Of a stretch of DNA of 64,000 nt, positions 36,397 to 45,275 are shown piece after piece. Numbering within the stretch: position 1 is the stretch's first letter; every line of letters starts with the position of its first letter. This stretch comes from Microvirga vignae. Lineage in GTDB: Bacteria > Pseudomonadota > Alphaproteobacteria > Rhizobiales > Beijerinckiaceae. The stretch lies in NCBI RefSeq assembly GCF_001017175.1, contig NZ_LCYG01000087.1, forward strand, positions 484 through 64,483. The letters run 5' to 3'. Position numbers and translations under genes: made by a program. The notes under the pieces were generated by a model, which was not told the origin of the DNA, searched no databases, and was given only the letters and a program-made list of their open reading frames with translations.

Positions 36397-37548
36397 TCAG
36401 TACCTGATAGCCGCGAAGAACATGGCGAAAAGACCATCGAGCACGATGACCATGAAGATGGCCTTCACCACGGAGGAGGTCACGTGCCGGCCGAGGGATT
36501 CGGCAGAACCAGCGACGGCCAAGCCCTCCAGCGTCGCGATGATGCCGATGATCACGGCCATGAACGGTGCCTTGATGAGACCGACCATGAAGGTGTTGAA
36601 CCCAATCGCTGCCCTCAAACGGGTCAGGAACACGTCCGGGCTGATGTCGCCATAGACCCAGGACGTGATTCCGCCCCCGAGCAGCGCCGCAATCGAGGCG
36701 AGAAACGTGAGCAGCGGCAGGCCGATGATGAGGGCGAGGATTCGGGGAAGGATCAGCACCTCGATGGGGTCGAGGCCCATGACACGCAGGGCATCGATCT
36801 CCTCACGCATTTTCATGGAGCCGATCTCGGCCGTGAAGGCGGAACCGGAACGGCCCGCCACCATGATCGAGGTCAGCAGTACGCCCAATTCGCGCATCAC
36901 CAGGATGCCGATGAGGTCCACCACGAAGGGTGTGGCGCCGAACTTGACTAGCTGGAAGATGCCCTGCTGGGCGACGATGGCACCGACGAGAAAGGAGATG
37001 AGGACAATGATGGGCACGCCGCGGTAGGCGATCTGCTCCAGCTGGTTGACCAAGGCCGTGCCCCGGAAGCGCCGAGGATGGACGATCACCCGGAGGAAGG
37101 CCGAGACCAGCTCCCCCAAGAACGCCACACCCCGCACGAGGTCGCTGCCTGCTCCGGCCACGGTCTGGCCCACATCGACCAGGAAATCGACGAAGCGCGA
37201 GGGTTTGGGCTTCTGCTGCTCCTGGAAACCGCGATAGGCAACCTCGTTCAGGAGGATATGCTGCTCCTGGCTGGCATTGACGAAATCGGAAGCCAGACCG
37301 CTCTCGCCGAGTTCATGGCGGGTGCGGTCGAGAACCCAGGCACCGAGCGTGTCGAGTCGCTGGACACCGCCGAGGTCGATGATGAGGTGATGCCGGTCGG
37401 CCTGAGCCGCGATCTCGCCCGCCAGGGATTCGACACTGCGCGCGTGCTCGGCCGTCCAGGGACCGGTCAGCACCGCCGTGACTTTGTTCCCGGCACGCTC
37501 GATTTTCAGCTGCGGCTCGTGAGCCAGGGTGCTCTGCGGCACGATCAT
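36397..37548 (-). CDS. STAS-MlaE fused ABC permease
   Basis: A 383-residue permease. Residues about 1-105 are a STAS-like domain (LTGPWTAEHARSVESLAG, HLIIDLGGVQRLDTLGAWVL), corresponding to a fused MlaB. The rest is MlaE with about five to six helices, including RGVPIIVLISFLVGAIVAQQG and the family block MREEIDALRVMGLDPIEVL. In Escherichia coli MlaB is a separate subunit; fusion is known in many alphaproteobacteria. This is the first gene of the operon, about 80 bases from the divergent epimerase gene, so the promoter must lie in 37549-37629. Confidence 0.93.
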   Translation of the reverse strand: MIVPQSTLAHEPQLKIERAGNKVTAVLTGPWTAEHARSVESLAGEIAAQADRHHLIIDLGGVQRLDTLGAWVLDRTRHELGESGLASDFVNASQEQHILLNEVAYRGFQEQQKPKPSRFVDFLVDVGQTVAGAGSDLVRGVAFLGELVSAFLRVIVHPRRFRGTALVNQLEQIAYRGVPIIVLISFLVGAIVAQQGIFQLVKFGATPFVVDLIGILVMRELGVLLTSIMVAGRSGSAFTAEIGSMKMREEIDALRVMGLDPIEVLILPRILALIIGLPLLTFLASIAALLGGGITSWVYGDISPDVFLTRLRAAIGFNTFMVGLIKAPFMAVIIGIIATLEGLAVAGSAESLGRHVTSSVVKAIFMVIVLDGLFAMFFAAIRY

Positions 37549-37629
37549 CCTTCCGGCATTGATTCCGTTTGGTGATAGCGTGTAGCTGCGTCACAAGTCG
37601 AGATGAAGTTCTAACAAGAAGCCAAGAGA

Positions 37630-38613
37630 ATGCGTCAGCTCACCGTCTCCATCGACCGTTTTCCCATTGCGGGCAAGTTCACCATCGCCCGCGGCTCACG
37701 CACCGAGGCGGTGGTGGTCACGGCCACCATTACCGAAAACGGCGCCGTCGGGCACGGAGAATGCGTGCCCTACCCGCGTTATGGCGAGACGGTCGAGGGC
37801 GTAGCGGCAGCCATCGAGGCCATCCGTCCGCAGATCGAAGCCGGGCTGACCCGTGAGGCTCTGCAATCCCTCATGCCAGCGGGAGCCGCCCGCAATGCCG
37901 TCGACTGCGCCCTCTGGGATCTCGACGCGAAGCGCTCTGGCATCCGCGCCCATGTCACGGTAGGCCTCACCCGCTGGCCGCCGGCGACCACCGCCTACAC
38001 GATCAGCCTCGATACGCCGGAGGCCATGGCGGGAGCAGCCGCCAAGGCCGCGGAGCGGCCAATCCTGAAGGTGAAGTTCGGCGGGCCCGAGGGTGATATC
38101 GAGCGCATCCGGGCAGTCCGCCAGGCCGTCCCGCAAGCGACGCTCATCGCCGATGCCAACGAGGGCTGGACTGAAGGTAACATTGAGGCACATCTCGCAG
38201 CCTGCGCCGAGGCTGGCTATGCCCTCGTGGAGCAGCCCCTCCCCGCCAGGTCGGACGGTTTCCTCGCCAGGATCACCCGTCCCGTTCCCATCATGGCCGA
38301 CGAGAGCGTGCACGACCGGCAGAGCCTGCAGCGGCTGGTGGGGCTTTATGACGTCGTGAACATCAAGCTCGACAAGACGGGCGGACTGACGGAAGCGCTG
38401 GCTCTCGCCGATGCGGCAGAGGCTCTCGGTTTCCCTCTCATGATCGGCTGCATGGTCGGCACGTCGCTTGCCATGGCGCCCGCCATGGTAATCGCGCCTC
38501 GCTGCCGCTTCGTGGACCTCGATGGTCCGCTCCTTCTCGCCAAAGACCGGGAACCCGGCCTGAAATACGAAGGCAGCCTTGTTTACCCGCCGGAGCCTGC
38601 GCTCTGGGGCTGA
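37630..38613 (+). CDS. dgcA: Dipeptide epimerase (enolase superfamily, Ala-Glu epimerase/DgcA type)
   Basis: A 327-residue enolase-superfamily enzyme. The catalytic lysine motif is PILKVKFGG (KxK), the metal ligands lie in LIADANEGW, LVEQPLPA and PIMADESVHD, and the second acid/base lysine is in VNIKLDKTGG. These are the features of L-Ala-D/L-Glu epimerases, which recycle murein peptides; the alphaproteobacterial DgcA is a related racemase of N-acyl amino acids. The exact substrate cannot be told by eye. Its last 31 bases overlap the 3' end of the convergent MFS gene. Confidence 0.88.
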   Translation: MRQLTVSIDRFPIAGKFTIARGSRTEAVVVTATITENGAVGHGECVPYPRYGETVEGVAAAIEAIRPQIEAGLTREALQSLMPAGAARNAVDCALWDLDAKRSGIRAHVTVGLTRWPPATTAYTISLDTPEAMAGAAAKAAERPILKVKFGGPEGDIERIRAVRQAVPQATLIADANEGWTEGNIEAHLAACAEAGYALVEQPLPARSDGFLARITRPVPIMADESVHDRQSLQRLVGLYDVVNIKLDKTGGLTEALALADAAEALGFPLMIGCMVGTSLAMAPAMVIAPRCRFVDLDGPLLLAKDREPGLKYEGSLVYPPEPALWG

Positions 38614-39767
38614 ACCTTCAGCTTGCCGATCACGATCAGCATGAGAACGAAACCGATTGCTCCCAGGGGAGCCATCGCGGCGAAGACCAGCGGGCCAGCC
38701 TTCTCGTAGATCATGCCGCTGCCGATCGTAGAGAGCGCCGTCGTCAGGGCAGAGAGCGAACCGTAGATCCCTTGGGCCCGCCCCCTCGCCTGCATCGGCG
38801 CGAGAGCGGTCAGCGCGGCCATGGTGCCGATATGGGTCGCGGCGAAGGACAGGCTGTGCATGGTCTGGAGCACAAGGGTCACGCCCAATCCCGGCTGAAG
38901 GGACATCACGAAGAAGCGGATCGCCGCTGCCGCCGATCCAACCAGGATCAGCCCCACGCCTGAACCGCGCCCGACGGCGCGGCCGAGAAAGATGAACACC
39001 AGGATCTCGGCGATCACGCCCGCCGCCCAGAAATAGCCGATGGCGGAATCCGAAAAGCCGAGGGAGCGCCAATGGATGCTGGCGAAGGCGTTGAGCGCGC
39101 CATGGCTTCCTTGAGTAACCGCCCCCGCGATCAGGAGGAGCCATAGAACCTTCGGCAGGGCGGGAGAAGCCTTCTTCTCCTTGTCTTGAGACTTGGACAG
39201 ATGATCCGGCACCTCGTTCGGCACGGCTGCGAGCGTCGCCGAAATTCCGAGGATCGGGATGAGCGTGAGCGCGAGGACCACCACGTTCGGCCCAAAGGCT
39301 CCCACGAGATAGCCGGCCAGGATGTTGGTGATGAAGAACGCAACGGAGCCGCTGCCTCGGATGCGGCCGTAGTTGAGGCCCGGATAGCGCTGCACCGCAT
39401 TTGTCGAGACGAGATCGTTGCCGGGAATGACGGCGGCCTGTGCGAAAGCGACGAGGGCGACGAGCGCAATGATCACGGCACTGTTGTCGGTGAGCATGAG
39501 CAGGGGAAAGCCCAGCATCTGACCGATATGGCTCGCCAGCAGCAGCCGCCTTGCGCCGAAGGAGCGGTCGGCCAGGCTCAGCAGCGGAGCCGTTGCGATG
39601 ATGCGCACGATGATCGGGATGGCGACCACGAATCCGATAATGGTGGGCGAGAGCGCCTTGCTCTGGAGCCAGAGCGGAAAGAACGGTAGGTAAACACCGT
39701 GGCTTACGAAACTCGCCGCCTGCAAGGCGCCCAGCCGGATTTCGAGGGCTCTGGTCGAGGGGATCAA
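38583..39767 (-). CDS. MFS transporter (HcaT/PPP-like, MFS_1_like)
   Basis: A 394-residue inner-membrane transporter with about 12 hydrophobic segments. RLGALQAASFVSHGVYLPFFPLWL is the first. The motif in the 2-3 loop is LADRSFGARRLL, and YGRIRGSGSVAFFITN lies in helix 5. The pattern resembles the phenylpropionate/nucleoside-like MFS group (HcaT). The longest frame starts with TTG at 39767 without an obvious ribosome site, so the start is uncertain. It overlaps the epimerase gene tail-to-tail by 31 bases; a link to murein-peptide or amino-acid uptake is only inference. Confidence 0.85.
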   Translation of the reverse strand: MIPSTRALEIRLGALQAASFVSHGVYLPFFPLWLQSKALSPTIIGFVVAIPIIVRIIATAPLLSLADRSFGARRLLLASHIGQMLGFPLLMLTDNSAVIIALVALVAFAQAAVIPGNDLVSTNAVQRYPGLNYGRIRGSGSVAFFITNILAGYLVGAFGPNVVVLALTLIPILGISATLAAVPNEVPDHLSKSQDKEKKASPALPKVLWLLLIAGAVTQGSHGALNAFASIHWRSLGFSDSAIGYFWAAGVIAEILVFIFLGRAVGRGSGVGLILVGSAAAAIRFFVMSLQPGLGVTLVLQTMHSLSFAATHIGTMAALTALAPMQARGRAQGIYGSLSALTTALSTIGSGMIYEKAGPLVFAAMAPLGAIGFVLMLIVIGKLKVQPQSAGSGG

Positions 39768-39881
39768 GGACAGCGCTTTCCAGAATCAGCGAGAGCAAGA
39801 AAGGGCGTCCATTAAAGACATGTGTACCTGCCAGCCAAGGCCCGGCTCGCATGGATGTGTTGATGAGGAAGCAGGGGCCGA

Positions 39882-40889
39882 TCAGGTGTTCGCGTGAGTC
39901 GCCAGGATGTTTGAGAAGAACTGTCTGGCGCTCTCACGCCAGGTGAAGGTCTCGCCATAAGCTCTGCACCTGTCTTTGGGAATCTCGAGGGCAGCGAGAG
40001 CAGCCTTCCGCAGATCGGCGTCGACGACACCGCAGCCCGACGAGCCGATGACGTCCACGGGACCCATCACCGGAAAGGCCGCGATGGGAAGGCCAGAGGC
40101 CAAGGCTTCGAGCAGGACGATGCCGAAGGTATCGGTAAGGCTTGGGAACACGAACACATCGGCGGAGGCATAAACCCGCGCCAACTCCTCGCCGGTGAGA
40201 GTGCCGAGAAAACGAACTTGGCTGTAGTGCTGTTCGAGTACCTCACGCGCAGGTCCGTCGCCGACGACCACTTTCGTGCCGGGAAGATCGAGGGACAGGA
40301 AAGCCGAAAGGTTCTTCTCCACCGCCACGCGGCCTACATACAAAAAGACCGGCCCTGCACAATCGAGAACCCGTTCATGCCGCGGGCGGAACAGCGTGGT
40401 GTCGACGCCTCGCGTCCAGCGCACGATATTCTTGAAGCCTCGCACGCTCAGTTCGCGTTCGAGTGAGGGCGTGCTGACCATCATGGCTTTCGCCTCGCGG
40501 TGGAACCAGCGAAGAACGCCATAGGACCACTTCTCCGGAAACGGCAGGCGCGCCGAGAGGTATTCCGGAAACCGTGTGTGATAGCTGGTGGTGAAAGCTC
40601 GCTGGTGCCGCTGACAAGCCAAGCGAGCGGAAAAACCGAGGGGCCCTTCCGTGGCAATGTGCACATGATCGGGATCGGTCTCGGCGATCATTCGCCCGAC
40701 GACCTCCGGTCTCGTCAACGAGAGACGTATCTCCGGATAGGTCGGCATTGGGAAGGAGCGAAACCGCTCTGGCGTGAGAAACGAGACCTCTGTGCCGAAC
40801 AACGGCGCTTGCTCTGCCATGTATTCGAGCGAGCGCACGACCCCATTGACCTGCGGCCGCCAGGCATCGGTGACGATGAGCACATGCAT
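39882..40889 (-). CDS. agt: Glycosyltransferase (GT4), probable diacylglycerol glycosyltransferase Agt
   Basis: Start at ATG 40889 (335 residues), where MHVLIVTDAWRPQVNGVVRSL opens a GT-B fold. C-terminal donor-site motifs are FLYVGRVAVEKNLSAFL, VVGDGPAREVLEQ and VFVFPSLTDTFGIVLLEALASGLP, with the E-x7-E pattern of retaining GT4 enzymes. The ATG overlaps the stop of the phosphoesterase gene. In Agrobacterium and marine alphaproteobacteria a plcP-agt operon makes glycolipids that replace phospholipids under phosphate limitation. Gene order, overlap and the upstream Pho box make that the best reading here. Confidence 0.82.
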   Translation of the reverse strand: MHVLIVTDAWRPQVNGVVRSLEYMAEQAPLFGTEVSFLTPERFRSFPMPTYPEIRLSLTRPEVVGRMIAETDPDHVHIATEGPLGFSARLACQRHQRAFTTSYHTRFPEYLSARLPFPEKWSYGVLRWFHREAKAMMVSTPSLERELSVRGFKNIVRWTRGVDTTLFRPRHERVLDCAGPVFLYVGRVAVEKNLSAFLSLDLPGTKVVVGDGPAREVLEQHYSQVRFLGTLTGEELARVYASADVFVFPSLTDTFGIVLLEALASGLPIAAFPVMGPVDVIGSSGCGVVDADLRKAALAALEIPKDRCRAYGETFTWRESARQFFSNILATHANT

Positions 40890-41722
40890 CAGGCGGCTCT
40901 TCCGTCGAGAGCAACAGGTTTTTCGATCGAGACCGCAATCTCGGGGCTGGGGCCCGGCAGGCTCTTGCGGCTGGCCTCGCTCCACCGGATCAACTCAAGC
41001 GTGCCATCGAAGTGCTCGACGACGACCGTGCAGGATTCCACCCAGTCACCCGTATTCACGTAAGAGACGCCGAGGTTCTCGTGCATCGCGGCGTGATGGA
41101 TATGGCCACAGATCACGCCATCCACTTCTTGCCGCCGGGCTTCAGCCGCCAGGAGCTCTTCGAAGCGGCTGATGAAGTTCACCGCGTTCTTCACCTTCAG
41201 TTTCGCCCAGGCGGACAGGGACCAATAGGTCAGGCCGAGCTTGCGGCGCGCGATGTTGAGATAGGTATTGACGAACAAGGCCGCCGTGTAGGCCCAGTCA
41301 CCCAGGAGCGCGAGCCAGCGGGCGTGGCGCACGACTAGGTCGAACTGGTCCCCATGGATCACGAGATAGCGCTTGCCGTCCGCCGTCTCGTGGATGGCAT
41401 GCTCGGCAAGTTCGATTCCCCCTAAGTTGATACCGACATAGTCGCGCAGGAACTCGTCGTGATTGCCAGGCACATAGATGAGTGAAGAGCCCTTGCGGAC
41501 CTTGCGCAGCAGCTTCTGCACAACGTCGTTGTGGCTCTGTGGCCAGTACCAGCCCGACTTCAGCCGCCACCCATCGACGATGTCGCCCACGAGATAGATC
41601 ATCTCGGCATCGTAGTACTTTAGAAAATCCAGAAGGGCTTCCGCCTGGGATCCTTTGGTGCCCAGGTGGAGATCCGACAGGAACAATGTGCGCACGCGGA
41701 TCGTGTCCAAGTCCCTCGGCAT
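40889..41722 (-). CDS. plcP: Metallophosphoesterase, probable PlcP phospholipase C (LpxH-like family)
   Basis: ATG 41722 has AGAGGA 7 bases upstream and gives 277 residues; a start at 41758 adds 12 basic residues. Metal-binding motifs are FLSDLHLGTKG, VGDIVDGW, YVPGNHDEFL, VIHGDQFD and CGHIHHA. By family this is a COG2908 protein, often annotated UDP-2,3-diacylglucosamine diphosphatase. Sinorhizobium PlcP belongs to the same group, has about this length and cleaves phosphatidylcholine during phosphate starvation. The following agt-like gene and a three-repeat Pho box favour PlcP. LpxH-type lipid A activity remains possible. Confidence 0.85.
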   Translation of the reverse strand: MPRDLDTIRVRTLFLSDLHLGTKGSQAEALLDFLKYYDAEMIYLVGDIVDGWRLKSGWYWPQSHNDVVQKLLRKVRKGSSLIYVPGNHDEFLRDYVGINLGGIELAEHAIHETADGKRYLVIHGDQFDLVVRHARWLALLGDWAYTAALFVNTYLNIARRKLGLTYWSLSAWAKLKVKNAVNFISRFEELLAAEARRQEVDGVICGHIHHAAMHENLGVSYVNTGDWVESCTVVVEHFDGTLELIRWSEASRKSLPGPSPEIAVSIEKPVALDGRAA

Positions 41723-41780
41723 GCGGCGTCCTCTTTTGACTGGCCTCCGCCTAGCCAAACCGGATTCGCATCTCGCCCCC

Positions 41781-41809
41781 GTGACAGTCCGGTTGCAGTT
41801 TCATGACAA
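41781..41809 (-). promoter_or_regulatory. Pho box (three PhoB half-sites)
   Basis: On the minus strand three 7-mers, TTGTCAT (41809-41803), CTGCAAC (41798-41792) and CTGTCAC (41787-41781), are each separated by exactly 4 bases. This is the CTGTCAT-N4 direct-repeat layout bound by PhoB, about 60 bases before the phosphoesterase start. Confidence 0.75.
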
Positions 41810-41920
41810 AACCTAAGGGGTTCCATGACCATGGAGCAGGCATGGCGCGCAGATAAGGGCTTCACGCAGGCGGATTGTCGTGGTTCTTGTGCAACTCCTT
41901 GGTGCAAGTGACTCGCTATC

Positions 41921-42853
41921 GTGAAACCTCTTCTGGGGATCTCCCTCAAAGTCCTGTCAGCCCTCGTCTTCACGATGATGTCGGCAGTTCTCAAGACTCT
42001 GATGGATCGCTACCCGACCGGGGAAGTGGTGTTCTTCCGCTCGTCCTTCGCCATTCTGCCCCTCTGGTTGTGGCTGGCCTGGAAGGGCGACCTGATCAAC
42101 GGCTTGCGGACGAAGACCGTGGTCGGTCACTTCAAGCGCGGCTTTCTCGGCACGGGCGCCATGTTTCTGGGATTTGCCGCCCTCTCCTTTCTGCCACTCC
42201 ATGATGCGATCGCCATCGGTTACGCCTCGCCGCTCATTCTCGTGATCCTGGCGGCCATTCTTCTGAAAGAGAAAATCCGCGCCTATCGTTGGACAGCCGT
42301 TGCTGTCGGCTTCATCGGCGTCATGATCATGCTCTCGCCTTACCTGACGCCTGAAACGTTTGCGGGCGGCATTCTGGCCGGGCCGTCCCTCGGGGCCATC
42401 TGTGCCTTCGTCGGGGCCGTCTGCTCTGCGGGCGCGATGGTCCAGGTGCGACGACTGACCGGAACGGAGAAGACAGGCGCCATCGTGTTCTACTTCTTCA
42501 TCCTGGCCTCAGGGCTCTCGTTCTGCACCATCCTTCTCGGCTGGAATATGCCCGATGCAAAGGATCTCGCCCTTTTCGTCCTAGGCGGCATCCTGGGCGG
42601 AATCGGCCAGATCCTGCTCACCGAATCCTACCGCTATGCGGATGCCTCCGTGATTGCTCCTTTCGATTACACCACCATGGTCTGGGCGCTCCTGTTCGGC
42701 TGGCTCATGTTCGGGGACCTGCCGACCCCCACCATCCTGGTCGGAGCCGCCATCGTGGCTGCCACGGGCCTCTTCATCGTCTGGCGGGAGCACCGGCTCG
42801 GCCTGGAACGGTCCGAGGAACTGAAGGTCGCCTCGCAAAAGCCGGGGGCATAG
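41921..42853 (+). CDS. DMT superfamily (EamA) transporter
   Basis: A 310-residue membrane protein with ten predicted helices in two EamA repeats. The N-half starts LLGISLKVLSALVFTMMSAVLKTL with YPTGEVVFFRSSFAILPL; the repeat boundary is near residue 150. Late segments include ESYRYADASVIAPFDYTTMVWALLFGWLMFGDLP, the usual helix 8-9 block. Related proteins export amino acids, purines or other metabolites, and the substrate is not predictable. The following XRE-cupin regulator gene on the same strand, 110 bases on, may control it. Confidence 0.88.
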   Translation: MKPLLGISLKVLSALVFTMMSAVLKTLMDRYPTGEVVFFRSSFAILPLWLWLAWKGDLINGLRTKTVVGHFKRGFLGTGAMFLGFAALSFLPLHDAIAIGYASPLILVILAAILLKEKIRAYRWTAVAVGFIGVMIMLSPYLTPETFAGGILAGPSLGAICAFVGAVCSAGAMVQVRRLTGTEKTGAIVFYFFILASGLSFCTILLGWNMPDAKDLALFVLGGILGGIGQILLTESYRYADASVIAPFDYTTMVWALLFGWLMFGDLPTPTILVGAAIVAATGLFIVWREHRLGLERSEELKVASQKPGA

Positions 42854-42927
42854 TTTTTAAGGAAAACACTCCCCGCGACCTCTCTGGCCTTGACCCGCCT
42901 CGCCTCTTATCTCACAACCGTTTAAAG

Positions 42928-42939
42928 GAACGGACGTTC
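42928..42939 (+). promoter_or_regulatory. Possible autoregulatory operator
   Basis: GAACG-GA-CGTTC is a perfect 12-bp palindrome 25 bases before the XRE-cupin start. The position fits self-regulation; this is inference from symmetry only. Confidence 0.35.
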
Positions 42940-42964
42940 GGTTTTTCAGAACAGAGGCAACGTA

Positions 42965-43582
42965 ATGGGCGTCGAAGGCAAAGAGCGGCACCGGGACCTG
43001 GAAACGGGCGCGCAGGTTCTGTCCGGAAACATGGGCAAGACGATCCAGCGTCTGCGCAAGGCCTATAACCTGTCTCTATCGGAGCTCGCCGAGCAATCGG
43101 GCGTGGCCAAGTCCATCATCAGCCAGATCGAGCGGAACGAGACCAACCCGACCCTCGCGACGATCTGGCGCCTCAGCCAGGCTCTCGACGTCTCCATCGA
43201 GCGGGTGCTGGCCTCGGCAGACGAGGAGCCCTTCATCGAGAAGTCGTCCAAGGCCGACACACCGATCCTCGTGTCCGACGACGGCAAGATGAAGCTCGCC
43301 ATCATCGGTTGGATCAAGACGATCGAGTGGCTGCAGTGGTACGATGTTCAGTCCGAACCGGGCGGAGTGCTCGATTCCGACAGCCACCAGCGGGGTTCTG
43401 TCGAATGCCTCTCGGTCCTCGAAGGCGAGTTCGAGGTCGAGGTTGGCGGCGTGACCCAGCAGGCCAAGGCAGGCGAGTCTTTGCGCTATCGCTGCGATCG
43501 CCCCCATTCCGTGCGCTGCATCGGCGATAAGCCCGGCCGCGCCACCATGGTCTGCATCCTCAAAGCTGCCGTGATGGATTGA
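42965..43582 (+). CDS. XRE-family regulator with cupin domain
   Basis: A 205-residue transcription factor. The helix-turn-helix spans about residues 25-80 (IQRLRKAYNLSLSELAEQSG, IISQIERNETNPTLATIWRLSQAL). The C-terminal cupin barrel (about 130-200) includes HQRGSVECLSVLEGEFEVEV and HSVRCIGDKPGRATMVCIL, and would bind a small ligand. Such regulators often control neighbouring amino-acid or amine transport and catabolism. The adjacent DMT transporter is a plausible target, and a short palindrome lies just upstream of its own start. Confidence 0.9.
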   Translation: MGVEGKERHRDLETGAQVLSGNMGKTIQRLRKAYNLSLSELAEQSGVAKSIISQIERNETNPTLATIWRLSQALDVSIERVLASADEEPFIEKSSKADTPILVSDDGKMKLAIIGWIKTIEWLQWYDVQSEPGGVLDSDSHQRGSVECLSVLEGEFEVEVGGVTQQAKAGESLRYRCDRPHSVRCIGDKPGRATMVCILKAAVMD

Positions 43583-43611
43583 GGTTCCCTCCCCATTTCC
43601 CACCAACATCT

Positions 43612-44583
43612 TTACGGCTTGGGCGCCACGTAGCCCTGCTTCGGAGGCAAGGAGAGAAGATATTCGGCTATGGCCTTGCGGTCGGCCTCCGGCAATTGGG
43701 CCGTGTTGCGGACCACGGAGCCCATAGGTCCGCCGACCGTGTCGAAGTTCGGCGTCTCGCCCGTCGTGAGCAGGGTCACGAGATCGTCCTCAGTCCAGCC
43801 ACCAATCCCGCTCGGACTCGGCGTGATGTTCGGCACCGAGCCCCTACCTTCCGGATCCGGCCCGCCGGCAAAGCGGCGGTCATCGATAATAGCGCCTGCG
43901 AAGTTGCGCTCGCTATGGCATTCCACACAATGGCCCGGCCCATTCACGAGATAAGCGCCCCTATTCCAGCTTTCCGGTTTTGACGCATCAGTCGTGAAAG
44001 GGTGCCCATCGAGGAAGGCGAGCTTCCAAAGGCCCACGCCGCGGCGAATATTGAAGGGGAATGGCAGGTCGTGATCAGGCGCCTTTCCCTCGACTGGGGG
44101 AAGGGTCTGCATGAATGCGAAGAGATCGGCCAGATCCTCGCGCCTCATGCGCTGATAAGATGTATAGGGAAAAGCCGGGTATGCATTATCGCAACAGGTT
44201 GTGTGCCTCGGCTCGTTTGTTGCGAGGTTCGCTGCCTGAACCTTTGGGATGATGCCGTACTGCATCGCGGCTATGAACTGCTCCAGCGTCCACGATCCGA
44301 TCCCGTCTGTTTTATGAGGTGAAATGTTTGGGACGTAGAATGTGCCGAAGGGCGACTTGAGAGCATAGCCGCCGCCCAGGCGCAGTTTGTCGTCCTGGTT
44401 GGGCGTGGCATGACAGGAAGTGCAGCCGCCAGCGAAAAACATGATCCGGCCGTTCTCGAGGTCCGGCTGCTTGGTCGGCATCGGCCCAAGGTTCGCCATC
44501 TGGCGCGATGGATCAGTGAGGTACCAGAATGCGGCTCCCGCCACTGCAGCAACAATCACGAGGCCAACTAGAATGCGCTTCAT
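43612..44583 (-). CDS. Diheme c-type cytochrome
   Basis: A 323-residue protein anchored by an N-terminal helix (ILVGLVIVAAVAGAAFWYL). Two heme-attachment sites are seen: GGCTSCHATPN near residue 54 and HCVECHSERN near residue 220. The arrangement LKSPFGTFYVPNISPH and PNITPSPSGIGGWTEDDLVTLL is that of periplasmic diheme subunits found beside dehydrogenases (alcohol or aldose type). No dehydrogenase gene is adjacent. A truncated paralogue lies at 50200-50580, next to a cytochrome c556 gene. The two copies bracket the accessory island. Confidence 0.92.
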   Translation of the reverse strand: MKRILVGLVIVAAVAGAAFWYLTDPSRQMANLGPMPTKQPDLENGRIMFFAGGCTSCHATPNQDDKLRLGGGYALKSPFGTFYVPNISPHKTDGIGSWTLEQFIAAMQYGIIPKVQAANLATNEPRHTTCCDNAYPAFPYTSYQRMRREDLADLFAFMQTLPPVEGKAPDHDLPFPFNIRRGVGLWKLAFLDGHPFTTDASKPESWNRGAYLVNGPGHCVECHSERNFAGAIIDDRRFAGGPDPEGRGSVPNITPSPSGIGGWTEDDLVTLLTTGETPNFDTVGGPMGSVVRNTAQLPEADRKAIAEYLLSLPPKQGYVAPKP

Positions 44584-44852
44584 GCAAGGAGATCTCCTGC
44601 ATTAAGGTTAGAAGCTGCTCAAGTTTTCCGCCAACCGGAAAATCCTCCGTCCACGAAGAAGTGAAAGCCCGGGAGGCTCGGAAATTTACGCCCGATCAGG
44701 CGTAAACTGGAACCGGAGAGGCAGTTCATCCGTGCTCTCCCGTCTCGTAGACGACATACCCATGACCACTCCGCCGGACGAGACAGTCCGGCTACCTCTG
44801 TGCCTCGCCTTTGGATGCCGCAAGTTTCGAAAGTGGGTTCCGATAAGGCTGT
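44584..44852. other. Left edge of accessory island, no gene recognised
   Basis: About 270 bases. It contains an inverted repeat TTTACGCC-N6-GGCGTAAA (44685-44706) that could be an operator or terminator stem. No domain-bearing frame was found. Confidence 0.35.
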
Positions 44853-45053
44853 TTAGGGAATGACGCCTCGGGTTCTTTCTTGCACCCACGGATGATCCCA
44901 AAGATGCCCCACGATGAGTGTGAGAAGGGCAACGTTTAGGACAAGGAGCAGGGCAAGGATGAGCCGGGTTAACTTCTTGTGTCGGGCGAGACGAATTTGA
45001 GCATCTCTCGTTTTACGGCTCTGTTTATCTAAGTTGGGGTTGTGGTGCTGCAC
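44853..45053 (-). CDS. Small single-helix membrane protein, unknown
   Basis: A 66-residue frame. The basic N-terminus (DKQSRKTRDAQIRLARHKK) is followed by one strong membrane helix (LILALLLVLNVALLTLIVGHL) and a short tail. This charge pattern fits an inner-membrane protein with its N-terminus in the cytoplasm. No family is recognised, and it may be a chance frame. It is the only supported gene in this part of the island on the minus strand. Confidence 0.4.
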   Translation of the reverse strand: MQHHNPNLDKQSRKTRDAQIRLARHKKLTRLILALLLVLNVALLTLIVGHLWDHPWVQERTRGVIP

Positions 45054-45275
45054 GCGCCTACCGTAGAGTCGTTTACATATAAACTTCTATCTCTTGCGCG
45101 CACAGGAAGAAAGTCCAAATAATTCGCAGTCCCCGTCTATGGAATGGGCTGCTATCCGAGGGCAGATCTGAACAGAAGGGCTTCCAAGCCGTTGAACCCT
45201 ATCACTGGCAGCAGTGATTTAGGCGTCGGTGACTGAGAGATGTGTGCTCCCGCCTATCAGTCGAGGAGCGCCCTC

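Noticed and set aside
37696-39852. 718-residue minus-strand frame across epimerase and MFS genes
   Set aside because: It spans two real genes in a third frame, and no motif is visible.
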